Part shown: positions 1 to 10,554 of the stretch, piece by piece | Layout of the letters: each line of letters starts with the position of its first letter | How positions within the stretch are numbered: the stretch's first letter is position 1 | Source of the DNA: Eutreptiella sp. 'Long Island Sound 2002' | Lineage: Eukaryota > Euglenozoa > Euglenophyceae > Eutreptiales > Eutreptiaceae | Direction of reading: 5' to 3' | NCBI GenBank assembly: GCA_964036045.1 | Contig: OZ038382.1 | Location: forward strand, 80,017,918 to 80,081,917 | DNA length: 64,000 nucleotides | The notes under the pieces: model-generated | Databases searched by the model: none | What the model was told of the DNA's origin: nothing | What the model saw: the letters and a program-made list of their open reading frames with translations, nothing else | Program-made: the position numbers and the translations under genes

Positions 1-1385
1 AAGCCTAAGAGGAGTTGTTCACCGGGTCCAAGATATGTTGGCTACCGAAGTATGTACCCTCATAACATACTTGGGTCATGATGTCAATTGAGCGCATCTT
101 TGAGATACACGGTCGCCATTTGACATCATGACGAGCCAAAAATGGCAAAATTGACACAATGACACACAAAAGTGCCTTGAAAGGCGCACAATTATATTAT
201 AATATCTTCGGCTTGGATCGTGCAATCAACTAACCCTTCTAAACACAATGCCTTGACACCAATGACCTTCGATCCCGCATATGTGCTCCACTTGGGGCGC
301 TTTGAAAGGTTGCGAGCGCTGCCTTCCAAGTGGGCACATGAAAATATGGAAAATTGTAAAACACACACCTTGCTCCCAACGCATCGCTTCGGGATCACCA
401 CACAAGCTTCCCTTCACGAAGGTTAGGCATGCAATTGACCGTAGGGAGTACGGAGAAGGGGCTTGCACAATATGAGGTCCATTGGCGGGCTTGTCTTGGA
501 GCAATGGGCCCGCCAAATGGGCACGCAACACAACACATGGCACATACCATATATTGCCCAAAAATGTAGCTCCCACCACGATATGTCATGCCCCTCCAAG
601 GGCATAACTTTGGGTCAATCGCTCATAGGAACTCAAGGAGAGTTCCTATGCAACACCAACACTTGCGCGCTACACTCGAAAGTTATCTTAACGCACGCAA
701 CATCATGGCCAAAGAGTTATAACGCAAACTCTACCCTCTTGACCATGATCCATTACACTAGCGCGCATGTGTGGAAACGCAAGGCATATAAAGCTTCCTA
801 AATTACGTCGGGAGTATTGTGAATACATCCCACGTTTCCTTATCGTCAATACTCGCAAGCAACACGAGATATGACCTTCACAAGTGGCCTCACGAATCAA
901 CTTTGTTTTGCCCATATCTTTAAGACAAATGGAGGGCAGGATAAAAGGGAAGTCGATTCGTGCATACGGAAGCACGTAGGTCCACTCGAAAGAGGTCAAA
1001 TCAAGTGCGGGGATGTCGAAGTCGAAAATCCGATTTCGACATCCTGAAAAATTCGGATTAAGGTTGCGAGTATTAATTATGAAAATGGCGGAAGCATCCA
1101 TGCAGTTCCTGGCGACTTTGGAGCCTTCGTGACGGATAACGTTAAAATTTCCATTATAAACAGTTAAACTGGCGGTTACGGTAAAGTCGCGAACCAACCG
1201 CCAGCCGTCAAAACAGTGAGTATCGGAACGAAAGCATAAAAATTGACGGAAACAATATGAAAATAAAACCCTGTTGATTCCTGATGTTCTGATACACAAA
1301 TCTCCGCTGGCGGTGCATCGGATGCCGATGCGGGGCTTCACGGCACGGAACACGCCGTGCATGGGGTTAGTGGACCGGAGACCGG
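1..1385. other. Intergenic, no gene recognised
   Basis: No convincing coding region is seen on either strand; the longest open stretch (minus strand, 703-1407) has no recognisable motif. The sequence is moderately AT-rich, unlike the GC-rich DNA that follows from about 1386. A short inverted repeat, GATGTCGAA at 1012-1020 with TTCGACATC at 1035-1043, is the only clear structure. Two direct copies of GTTCTGGGTACCGC lie just downstream, around 1410-1440. Confidence 0.4.
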
Positions 1386-1469
1386 TTGTATGCCGTAACC
1401 TGGCCATGGGGTTCTGGGTACCGCGGTTCTGGGTACCGCTTCACTAGGGCCACGAATGTACGGGCCCGA

Positions 1470-4400
1470 ATGTCAGCCGCAACGTCCTCCACGTCCCCCA
1501 GCCCGTCCGGCTCCGCCCCACCCACACCCGTCGCCGCACCACACCAACAGCACGCCACCGACTCCACGCTGACTACGGGCAGTCCGGCACCATCTAGGCC
1601 CGGCACGCCACAGAGCCCCCGACAAGAGCGTGCGTCCAAACGGGCGGGGCAACAACAACCAACACAACGCCATACGACCACAGGGGACAGGGGACACCGG
1701 GCATCACCTGCCGGGAGCGGAACCACACCCAGCCCCACGAAAACGGGGGCGGTGGGCACCCAGCCCGAACAACCCCCCGGCACCGCACACCCGCACAGGG
1801 AACCGGCCCAGAGCCCCACAGGAAGCCCGACACCCCTAACGCCACCCATCACGCCTGCGCACGGTCCGCGGCCGGCAGCCAGCCAGGCGGCAGCAACACC
1901 GGCCCACCCGGAACCCCTCCCACACCATGGCACACCTGACCGGCCGGCAGCGGACCCAGTACACGCGCCGTCCGACGGCCCCCCTGCACAGGCGCACACC
2001 GCTGCCCCGATCGACACCACCGCCGCACGGCCCTCCGGCACCGTGCACCCCCACGGCCCCGGCCCCACCGAGGGCCTAACCCCCAAGGCTCCGGCAACGT
2101 CCGGCGCGGGGGACCTACCGGCCATGACGTGCGACGGACCGGCGCCCCAGCGGCGCCACGCCCCACCAGCCGGGCCGCCGGCGCGGCTGGCACAGCCGTC
2201 ATCTCCCGGTCGCCCAGCCCCCGGCACTGGCTCCGGCCCGCATCCGGCACGCACCACCGCCCCGGCGGGCGCCCCACAACCCGCGGACCCGGGGAGCCGA
2301 CCTGAGCCACCGCCCGTGGCGGATGGCCACACCCGAGGGGCACCACAACCGACGAACGATGAAGCCGAACCGCCTGCACCGCCGACCCAACCGCAGCGCC
2401 AGGAGTCCACGGTGGGCGCGGAGAAAATGCAGGAGCCCCCACAACGGACACCAACGCCGACACAAATGGGGGAGCCTCGCGGGGGAGCGGCCCGCCCGCC
2501 AATGCAGAGTGCCGACCCGCCGCACGAAGCGGCACACGGAAGCGACGAGGCGTTGGCCGCTGGCCGGCCTGGCGCGGAACCTAAGGGACCAATTCCGGAC
2601 ACCGAGTGTGAGGACGGTCTCCTCCAACCCTCAGCTGCAGATCGCGCGAGCACCGCCCCCCTGGCGAACCTGGCACTTCGCGCAGACGCAAGCACGCCGG
2701 GGGGGGCGCCGCAGCGAGATCCACCGGAAACCCGCGCGGGGTCCGAGACCCGGGAAGCCACACCCGACACGCCCCAGCGCCCGGCCGAGGGGGGAACGTC
2801 ACCCGACGGACACAACCGCGACGACGACTCTTTTGATGCCTTCATGGAGTTCTGCAGGCCCCACGCGGTCCCAGCACCGGCGGCGCCGCGCGTCCACCCG
2901 GAGCCGCGACGCGACCGGGCGAAAGGCACACCCCTCACGGCATCACGACAAGCACACCTCCAGCGTGATTACACTGCCCCAGGGCAGGTTACCACTGGGG
3001 GTGAGGGGCAGGCGACCGCGAGCGGCGAGGCGGACCGGACCGCGGACGAGCGCGGCGCCCCAGGAGAGGGTGCGCGCGTGGAAGCGGCCACCAACACCGG
3101 TAGCGAACCTGTCGGCCCACCGCCGGGGACCGCCCCGCCCTGGGGGCGGGGGCACCTGGACTACGCACGCTTGGAGGGAGACGCCAGCCACCCCAGCAAA
3201 CAAGCAGAGCACGCTGCGACCCAAGACCTGGGCCTCTGGATCCCGGGGCTTATCGCAGGGGAGCAGCTCGCCCTGGCTGTCGGCAAACGATGGGTGCTTT
3301 CTTCGCGGTCACGCCACCTCGCAGAGGGAACCCGCACCATGGCGGACGTCACGTTTGGCCATCAGACGGGGCACACGCCCCCCGCCACCATGGACCACTC
3401 CGGCCAATGGCACTATGTGGCCACCCGGCTCATGGCGCATATGGGGGACTACAGCCCGGATGAAATGAATGGACAGGACTGGCAGTGGCACCAGCGCGCC
3501 GCCCTGCGCATCCGTACCGCCATGCAGAACCATGGTATCTGGGAAGTCCCTGGATCACCGGGCTACCAAGGACACACCTCAGGCCACCGACGGCTGCGGT
3601 CCCAAGACGTCCCGGAGCCTCCCAGGCAGGTGGAACGCCGAAACTCCCCGGAACACCCGCAGGGTCCGCCACCCGGGAGGGGTTCCCCCTCTGGCACATA
3701 CAGCAGCCCCCTGCAACCATTCGCCCCGCGGAGGAGCCCGGGCAGTCCCCACGCCTCGGGGGTGCAAGGCGGCACGCCGGAACAACGCCAAGGGACAAGG
3801 AACCCTGGCCGATCCCGTCGCCGCAGCCGCACGCTGCCTCCCACAGCGCGGCGTGTCGTCTTCCATGAGGATATGGACAGGGACTACGGGGGCCCCTACG
3901 ACCCCCACGCCCGGCGACCATCATCTACCGCCGATGCCAGGCGCCGGTCCAAGAGGCCCCGCACCGAACGGATGCACATCCCCACCATCCTCACGCCAGT
4001 CGAGTGCGAACGACAGGCAGCGCTTCGAGCGGATTCCCACCAGGCGGCGGACGAAGCATCCAGCTCGTCCGCCGCCTCCCTCCCAGGGTCAGCGGCCAAC
4101 CCACTGTGGGGAGGACCACACGCCGCGGACACGCGACCAAGGGAGCCTGCGGCCGGCCCAAGCCCTACGCAAGGAGCTAGGAAGCAGCCCCCCCCGCAGC
4201 CCAGAGGCCGCCAGGCCACGGAAGACACATCGCGGCAACCGGGGCACGACGCGAGCGGCCCAAGGGCGGACACAGAAATGACGGGGACCTCCGGCCCCCA
4301 GGTGTCCCCTGGCCCACTGCCCGCCACCACGCCCTGCTCGGTGCCCGAGCAACAGGAACCCTCAACGGAGTACGTGCCTGGGGGACACCCTGGCAGCACC

Positions 4401-5890
4401 TCACGCCACCCCTCCCCGGCTGGCGCAACACTGGACCAGGACCGGGTGGTCATCCCCCCCCCACCCCCCCAACCGCCGCATCAAAGGGGCACGGGTCCCT
4501 TCGACAATGCGGAACTCAGGGCGCTCTACGGCATCCACGCTTCCACGCCCTCGAGCGAGCTGGTGGCAACCCTCCGGGAACACCTCCGTGACGTTGACCC
4601 GAACAGGCTCTTCGCCGTGGTCCCCCTTCCACACGCCGCAACAACCGAAATCTTCGTGCGGCAACTCCAAGCGCTCGTCACCCCCGGGGCACAGGTCTCC
4701 GACGACCTGGTTGAAGCGTGGATCTGGTGGTTCAACACCCACCAACCGGGCCAGGGGGGCGTGTGGGTCCCACACCTGGGCTGGGTGCACACGCTCATAG
4801 CGCCGCCGACGGAGCCCAGGCCCGCGCCCAGCACCGGGGGCCGGGAGCAGGCCGCCCCGCCACCGAGGCCCGACAACCTCCGTATCCCACCGCGCGAAGG
4901 CCTGGCGGCATGGGAAAGCGGGACCGCCCGTAGCAGGGGGCACAACCTCACAAGCCTGGCGGCACGCTACCCGGAGACAACGCGCGCGGCTCCCCCACCG
5001 CGCAAACGCGACCCCGGCACCATCGCCATGATCGTGTTGGAGGATGGCCACTACTACCAAGTGCGGATCATCCGGCAGCCGCAGAGGGGTCACTGGAGCT
5101 TGGAGGCCGTCGACTCCATGCTCCCGGCAACGACAGACCTGCCGGACAGCCCCACCCCCTGCTCCCGGACCAACACCCGGACCCCCTGACGGCCGTTGTG
5201 TCGGGGACGGCAGGCACCTGGCACCCAGGCCATGCCCTCTACTGCCTCTGGCGGTGGGCGCGACGCCGCTGGCCACACACCAGGGCGTGGTCAGCGGCGT
5301 GGAGGTTCTACCTCGACAGTCAACAGCAGTTGGAGGCCATCCCTGAACGGACGGCAGAGACCCCCACTGCGACCAACCTGTGCCCCGTCTTCGCGATCCA
5401 CCAGATCCGGGCGCTGGCGCTGGGCGAGCAACTGCAGCCCGCCATGCGCACTGAGACGGAGGCCCAGGCGGCGCACGCGGCCCTTGTGCACGAAATCTTC
5501 AGTGCCCTCTGCAGCGCCTTTGTGCAATGTGTGGGTAGGCCCCCAGGGCCCTCAGCCACAGCCGGCCACGGGGCCTGCAGTGGCGACGCGCAGCCGCACA
5601 CGCGCGGCACGATTCCCGCACCGGCCATGCGCAAGGAGAGAGACGACACGGGGGACGCGGGATCGCCTCCTCCCGCCGCAGGACCGGACGATGAACGTCA
5701 CGCCACAGGCTGCGGAGTCCGCCACGAACCAGAACGACCCCGGGCGAGCCGACCTCGCCCAAAAAGACCCCCTCGTACAACCCAACAACGCGCGGCCGCG
5801 CAACACGCTCCAGCAACGCCCGTTGACCGGGCACACCAGCGGGGAAGGCGTCAACCTGCCCAGCACGTGCAACCGAAGCTTAAGGGGTAG
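1470..5890 (+). CDS. Proline-rich protein with Ulp1-like C-terminal domain, one frameshift
   Basis: A long GC-rich reading frame starts at the ATG at 1470 (open upstream to 1386, where the translation looks non-coding) and stops at 5189. Most of it is Pro/Ala/Gly/Arg-rich low complexity. Two blocks look conserved because related versions occur elsewhere in the window. The first lies around 3158-3560 (motif TRTMADV). The second, around 4490-5165, contains WIWWFNTH, VWVPHLGW, GHYYQV and VDSML. The second block follows the order of Ulp1/SUMO-protease folds (W...D, then H, then D). The homologous C-terminus continues in another frame from about 5150 to 5890 (HPGHALYCLWRW, HQIRALALGEQL), so a frameshift or a small intron lies near 5130-5165. 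The position expected for the catalytic Cys is not Cys. The gene is probably carried by a mobile element. The family assignment is inference from motif order. Confidence 0.5.
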
Positions 5891-6226
5891 AGGCTAGCCT
5901 TAGCAGCCCATGGTGTCCGACACGAATGAAGCCCCAACGACCTCCTCCCACATCCCCCAGACGGGGGCCGCACTTCCCGGACCCCCGCGACCCGCCTGCA
6001 ACATGAAAAGGGGGCAGCGCCACACCCGGACCCGGCATCCCACCTGACCCTCCTCTCCCGCGTAAGGAATCTACGAGGGACCGGGCAAAGGGGCCAGCCA
6101 TACACGCGGGGCCCACGGCCAAGCCGATGACCGCGGGAGTGTTGTCGAACACCGCGATCCACCACGTCCGGGCCCTGGCGCTGGGCGAACGACGGCAGCC
6201 CGCCATCCGCACTGAGACGAAGGCCC
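5393..6226 (+). repeat. Tandem duplication of the GC-rich repeat 3' region
   Basis: The stretch around 5393-5465 (GCGATCCACCA...GGGCGCTGGCGCTGGGCGA) recurs at about 6146-6226 and then continues, after the LTR element, at 13070. The GC-rich unit of about 740 bp that ends near 6135 is therefore followed directly by a second copy starting near 6146. The segment 5891-6135 contains no gene but matches the 3' flank of the copies at 13,490-13,740 and 22,360-22,610. Confidence 0.6.
6222..6226. repeat. Target-site duplication of E1, left copy (GGCCC)
   Basis: GGCCC immediately precedes TGTAATAGG and is repeated right after the 3' LTR at 13070-13074. Five bases is the usual duplication size for LTR elements. 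Confidence 0.9.
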
Positions 6227-6630
6227 TGTAATAGGATTTGTCAGTTTGTGTTTTAGTGGTCATTTCTGATTTTTTAATTCTCTTTGTGTTGTATTTATTC
6301 TGCCCTGAGCAACCTTGCCGAGGTCGCAGGAGCGACAGATTGACATCTTTCTATTATCTTTCTATTATTTTCAGACTGGTCGTCGTCGTCGTCGTCGTGT
6401 CCAGGCGCGGGCCTGGCGGCGGCGCGCGTGTGCGCCTCGCAGAAAATAATTTATGCTACAAGGCGGCATTCTTTTTTATTACACAGATGTATGCGCATTT
6501 TTGAGGCGCATCGATCCGTGTGCAGTACGGTTGCATCTTCGCGGATTCTGGCTGTTCAGTTGGCCGAGCGGGCGCTAACCGCCTGTAACTACTGCCAGAA
6601 CCAACCGTTGACGCTATCGGTCGATGTTTT

Positions 6631-6750
6631 CGGAAGCGCCAGCGCCGGCGCTGCACAGCACGGCACATGTGTCAGTCAATTTTTGCACTTCCCCCGAGGT
6701 TTCCTCTATGTCCCCGAGCAGTATAGAGCGAACTTCCTGCCGGCATTGCA
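6631..6750 (+). repeat. 120-bp direct repeat R inside the Helitron, copy 1
   Basis: This segment (CGGAAGCGCCAGCGCCGG...GGCATTGCA) matches 9856-9975 with only a handful of substitutions, an offset of 3225 bp. It contains the palindrome AGCGCCGGCGCT. Copy 2 cuts into the Josephin-like reading frame, so R behaves like a recombination scar or a small inserted repeat. Confidence 0.85.
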
Positions 6751-6804
6751 CTACTGGTGCAATACCCCCCTGTCCGGTGCACTCATTGCTCTTCGCAGGT
6801 ACTC

Positions 6805-7730
6805 ATGTCTGCAAGCAGCTTCAATCCCTTCGACTGTAGCCCCTACAGTGAAGTGGAGTGTCTGTGGCATCCCACGGACTACCCCCGGTCGCCGTCCCCG
6901 GCACCACGGTCGCCGTCCCCGGCACCACAATCGCCATCCCCGGCATCGCCCGCAAGGTTGCCATCCCCGGCAGCATCCTCGGCGGATGTTCTTGTGGTGG
7001 CTGATAGCCCTTCGCCACAGCGGGCGCCCTCACCGGTGCCTTCTGTGGAGGAGAGCTTGAGGTCTCCCAAGGATACCAACGGGAACTTGCGCAATTTGCC
7101 GCAGTTTCTGCGCAACCCAATCCAGGCATCACATGCCACAGCTCCTCCGGCTGTCTCCCCTGCGGCCCCACCGAACCCTTTAGAGGGGGACCCCTGGGCA
7201 CCTCTTTGGGCCTGGGCGGCACTTCCCCGCAACCCCGATACCTTCGACCGCGAAGTATTGGAGAAGGCTCGTGCATACCGCGAAGCCCTTCATGCAGCCG
7301 AAGCCCAACGCCGACCACCTGCTCCCGAGCGACGCCTCACAAAGGCTGAACCTCGGGGACCCCGAGGCCTAAACGCAGTTCAGAGGGTTCGCAAGCTCAT
7401 GAAGCCTCAACGTAAGGTACGCTAACCTTTGACCAAAAAAAACAAAGAAAGAAAAAAGAGGTTCTACCTCATATTGCTTTTTGTCCTCTCCTTCAGGAAC
7501 AAGAACGGCGGTTCCCAACACGTTCTCCGGGAAACTTGACCGCGGACTTGGAGGATGCGAGAGACAACCTGGCCATAGCCGTGCGAGGCTCCGTCCGAGA
7601 CGGAGCACGTGCGCTGCTGCAGCAACAGGCGCGGATGAAGAAGCATCAAGAGAGGCAAGCACGCAAGCGAATGGAGAAGGAAAGGAAGAAGATACGCGAG
7701 CGTGCAAGGAAGGCGGCTGCGAAGAAATGA
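6805..7730 (+). CDS. Helitron gene 1: Ser/Pro-rich protein with basic coiled-coil tail, one intron
   Basis: The start ATG at 6805 lies six bases after a splice-acceptor-like CGCAG. Exon 1 (6805-7416) encodes a region with SPSPAP repeats and then an Arg/Lys-rich segment. A phase-0 intron of 80 bp (7417-7496) runs from GTACGC to a pyrimidine-rich CTTCAG. Exon 2 (7497-7730) gives a strongly charged, helix-prone tail (RMEKERKKIRERARKAAAKK) and a TGA stop. Splicing keeps the frame open, which supports the model. No known family is recognised. The basic tail could bind nucleic acid, but that is only a guess. Shortly downstream (about 7760) lies the motif TGTTTTTCAACACCACC, also seen after gene 3. 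Confidence 0.55.
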
Positions 7731-7968
7731 GAAGTTCTCCCGAGTAGCTGCAAACGATGTTTTTCAACACCACCAGCGAAACACAATCCAATGAATTTCC
7801 TGCACCTCTTGCGTTCTAGGGAAGATATGACGGATTCCGAATCAGATTCACCAGCCATCCATCAACTGCAAGGCTTGCGCTTCTTCTATGGCGTTGAAGA
7901 CAGGCATAGAAGTTCATTGTGAAAAACACATTCGTGTCTATCTGGTTTCCTTTTTGTTTTTCAGATCA

Positions 7969-8865
7969 ATGGCATTGCGATCTCCAGCGAAAAAGCAGAA
8001 AGTGGCACACCGTTGGCTACAAACCATGGACGAAATGCTTGCGAAGAGTCATAAAGAAGGAGAAGTTTTGGGAACTTGCACCCTTTGCGACCAAGGCATC
8101 ACCGTGCGGAGATCTAAGAAGCTGAATTATTCTCATCGTCGGACGTATGCATGGTGTGGAGACACAGAGCATGATTCGTTTGTATGGTTGGAGCCTCCGA
8201 GTCATCTACCACGCCAATGGGAAAAGTGTGCATGTGATGATGCAATGGAGTATCGTGAAGAAAATGGCCGGCCTTTGTTCAAATGTTGGCGGAGAAATGG
8301 ATGTGGTGCCGTCCGACAAGTTTCTTATGAACCCATTGTTGATCACTCCGAGTGTGTCCCGTGCAAGTTGACGAGGCCAACGGCAAATTCTTACATTGGG
8401 CCGTATGATGTGACCGACACGAGTTCCCAAGCCTCCGCATGCTCAACACCAAGACACGGTCCTCATGGTGGCTTTCTTCATTCTCCTCACCGTGGTCGAC
8501 GTTTGTGGGAAGATTCGGTGGATGTTGGTGAGACCTCTCAAAAAAGCACTGGTGCACTTCTTCACATCACTTTGTGCCAAGGTACCGGGGCGTATCATCT
8601 CATTACGTACAACAATGTCAAGGCCAAGGCGACGTCGGGTGCCATTATGCTTGAAAGCGTTCCAACTTTTGAACTTTTGGATGGTAAGGGCTCTGTGGAA
8701 GTAGATGACTTTGGTGTCGGATCTAAGAAGTGTCGCACAATTCGATTAGCACAAGGGATCGATGTGGCCAAGATTACTAAATCCTCATTTGACGATCGTT
8801 GTGTAGAATATCACTTGCCGTTTCTAACCGAGACCGAAGTGGAACTTTCATATCAGCTACTTTGA
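7969..8865 (+). CDS. Helitron gene 2: Cys-rich protein of unknown function
   Basis: A 298-aa reading frame begins at the ATG at 7969, four bases after a strong acceptor (TTTTTGTTTTTCAG); the frame is open farther upstream, but the acceptor argues for this start. The N-terminus is basic (SPAKKQKVAH, nuclear-signal-like). A Cys-rich part follows, with CTLC, a CACDDAMEY segment and a CWRRNGCGAV segment; its spacing is faintly like GRF-type zinc fingers. The C-terminal 110 residues form a beta-rich region ending in LSYQLL. No family was identified with confidence. Confidence 0.5.
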   Translation: MALRSPAKKQKVAHRWLQTMDEMLAKSHKEGEVLGTCTLCDQGITVRRSKKLNYSHRRTYAWCGDTEHDSFVWLEPPSHLPRQWEKCACDDAMEYREENGRPLFKCWRRNGCGAVRQVSYEPIVDHSECVPCKLTRPTANSYIGPYDVTDTSSQASACSTPRHGPHGGFLHSPHRGRRLWEDSVDVGETSQKSTGALLHITLCQGTGAYHLITYNNVKAKATSGAIMLESVPTFELLDGKGSVEVDDFGVGSKKCRTIRLAQGIDVAKITKSSFDDRCVEYHLPFLTETEVELSYQLL

Positions 8866-9223
8866 TTTACATACGTATTGTTTTGTGGATTGTTGATTTG
8901 TTGCTCCTTGCTTTTCATTGCTTTGTTTTGTCTGATAGGTATGGGATTGGACCATGTTTACCAATGTGCCAACATTGCTATAGTGCTTGGTGCTATGTAT
9001 GGCATGGGAGACTCGTGAACCACAAGTGTCACACCATGATCACCAATCAGTGATGATGGTGATGGATACAGTGTGGAAGAAGTATTTGCATCATATCATG
9101 GTGTTTTTGAACACCTCTCCGCTGTTGCGGATACTCTTTGTATGCACCAATTTCACCATTTGCACATTTGTTGTTCCTTCCAACGTAAGAGGCTTGCTTT
9201 TTTGTTTAGGAAAGTACCACACA

Positions 9224-9505
9224 ATGTCAACCACACTTCATTGCTATATGCTTGGCACACATCGCCATCTACCGTCTGATATCATACAACTGGTTATCCG
9301 CGTATTCAACGGGTGCATGGATGAGTATGGCTATTGGGACGGGATATCCAGTTGTCTCAACTGCGGCTTCATACTGAAGTGGGCACCCACCAGCACAATT
9401 ACTCAGGTTTTGACATCATGGAATCCATGGCGACAAAGCTGGCACAGCGGCCTTGCATGTTGCTGGGATTGCGCACAAGAGTATGATAACCACATGGAAG
9501 AATGA
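9224..9505 (+). CDS. Helitron gene 3: small Cys-rich protein
   Basis: A 93-aa reading frame starts at the ATG at 9224, 14 bases after the acceptor-like TTTTTTGTTTAG (AG at 9208-9209), and stops at 9505. It contains two Cys pairs, CLNC and CCWDC, compatible with a small zinc-binding fold, and several Trp residues. The frame is open farther upstream (from 8987), but that part lacks coding character. No family is recognised. Confidence 0.4.
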   Translation: MSTTLHCYMLGTHRHLPSDIIQLVIRVFNGCMDEYGYWDGISSCLNCGFILKWAPTSTITQVLTSWNPWRQSWHSGLACCWDCAQEYDNHMEE

Positions 9506-9631
9506 GACCAACCTTTGACGGTGTTTTTCAACACCACCGCCAACAAATGGCATTATTTGATGGGCCTTGGTTGTGAATTTTGCGGTCTTTGAGGCAATTC
9601 ACAGTGCATATGTTTGTTTGCAGATATCAAC

Positions 9632-9855
9632 ATGAATTGCCCATTCTATTGGGAACGTCAACAACGCTTAGAATGTGGCAGGCATGCTATCAATTGCCTT
9701 TTGGGAGGGCCTGTGATTACACATTCGCTCATGCAAGATGTCAATGACCACATGATTGTGGAGAATCCTGCGCTTGGAGCATCCAGCTACATGGGTCTTG
9801 ATGGGAATTATGATCTTACATTGTTACAACGTGTTTTGTCGCTGTTGACTGTTAT
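9632..9855 (+). pseudogene. Helitron gene 4: truncated Josephin-like cysteine protease
   Basis: The ATG at 9632 follows the acceptor TTTGCAG by eight bases. The translation has the Josephin signature: an ERQ motif, then LECGRHAINCLLGG with a Cys and the following HAINCLL, and later GNYDLTLLQ. Josephin domains are deubiquitinases of the ataxin-3 family, whose catalytic residues are a Cys, a His and an Asn/Asp. Only the N-terminal part with the Cys is present. At 9856 the 120-bp repeat R replaces the remainder, so the gene is truncated. Helitrons commonly capture or carry gene fragments. The family call rests on motif pattern only. Confidence 0.5.
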
Positions 9856-9975
9856 CGGAAGCGCCAGCGCCGGCGCTGCACAGCACGGAACATGTGTTAG
9901 TCAATTTTTGCACTTCCCCCGAGATTTGCTCTATGTCCCCGAGCGGTGTAGAGCGAACTTCCTGCTGGCATTGCA
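9856..9975 (+). repeat. 120-bp direct repeat R inside the Helitron, copy 2
   Basis: This is the second copy of the segment at 6631-6750. It joins the Josephin fragment on its left to the helicase remnant on its right, so it marks a junction where internal Helitron sequence was lost or exchanged. Confidence 0.85.
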
Positions 9976-9985
9976 TCACATTTTT

Positions 9986-10337
9986 TTGCAATCCAAGCAA
10001 CGTTGCTAACAGGAACACACAAAGGAAACTCCGTTTGCATACCCCGAATTAATCTCACTGTATTTGATGATGATGATCTCCCTATCAAATTCATTCGCCG
10101 CCAATTTCCTGTAAAGTTAGCCTTCTGTATGACCATTAACAAAAGCCAAGGTCAAACGTTTTCCAAAGTGGGTCTTTTACTGGCAACCCGACCATCTCAC
10201 ATGGTCAAGTTTATGTTGCTCTATCGCGCTGCGGAAATTCAAGCGCTATCAAAGTATGGACAGCAGCAGACTTGCAGGTTGACGCAAACAACTATGGAGT
10301 CATTGAAAACATCGTTTGGCCGGAAATATTGGACTGA
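9986..10337 (+). pseudogene. Helitron helicase C-terminal remnant (PIF1-type)
   Basis: The translation shows the last PIF1/Helitron helicase motifs: CIPRINL, RRQFPVKLAF, MTINKSQGQTF and, after a one-base frame change near 10190-10200, HGQVYVALSR followed by NIVWPEILD and a TGA at 10335. In autonomous Helitrons this domain is the C-terminal part of a Rep-helicase of well over 1000 residues that drives rolling-circle transposition. Here only about 110 residues survive, with no Walker motifs and no Rep HUH region. The copy is therefore not autonomous. Confidence 0.85.
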
Positions 10338-10536
10338 GATCTTCCACAGCTCACAACGTACATGCCATCCAACTTCAACGTCTCATACCGTGAGTGATGG
10401 GCCGAAAACAAGATCAATGCAGAGCCTCTGCCATTCCTACCCATGGGACCAGTGCGAACCCTGATAGGATCACCGCGTAGGCTGGATACCCAACTGTGAG
10501 GACGCGGCCCTATCACTCTATAAATCTTGTCTGCAA

Positions 10537-10554
10537 CCCGCGCATTTGCGCGGG
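10537..10554 (+). other. Helitron 3' terminal hairpin
   Basis: CCCGCGC and GCGCGGG form a 7-bp stem around a 4-nt loop, followed by CCAATTG and the terminal CTAG. This is the subterminal hairpin that marks the 3' end of Helitrons. Confidence 0.9.

Noticed and set aside
1367-2938. 523-aa minus-strand frame opposite the proline-rich gene
   Set aside because: It is a shadow of the GC-rich plus-strand gene; the homologous blocks shared with the minus-strand relative are only on the plus strand.
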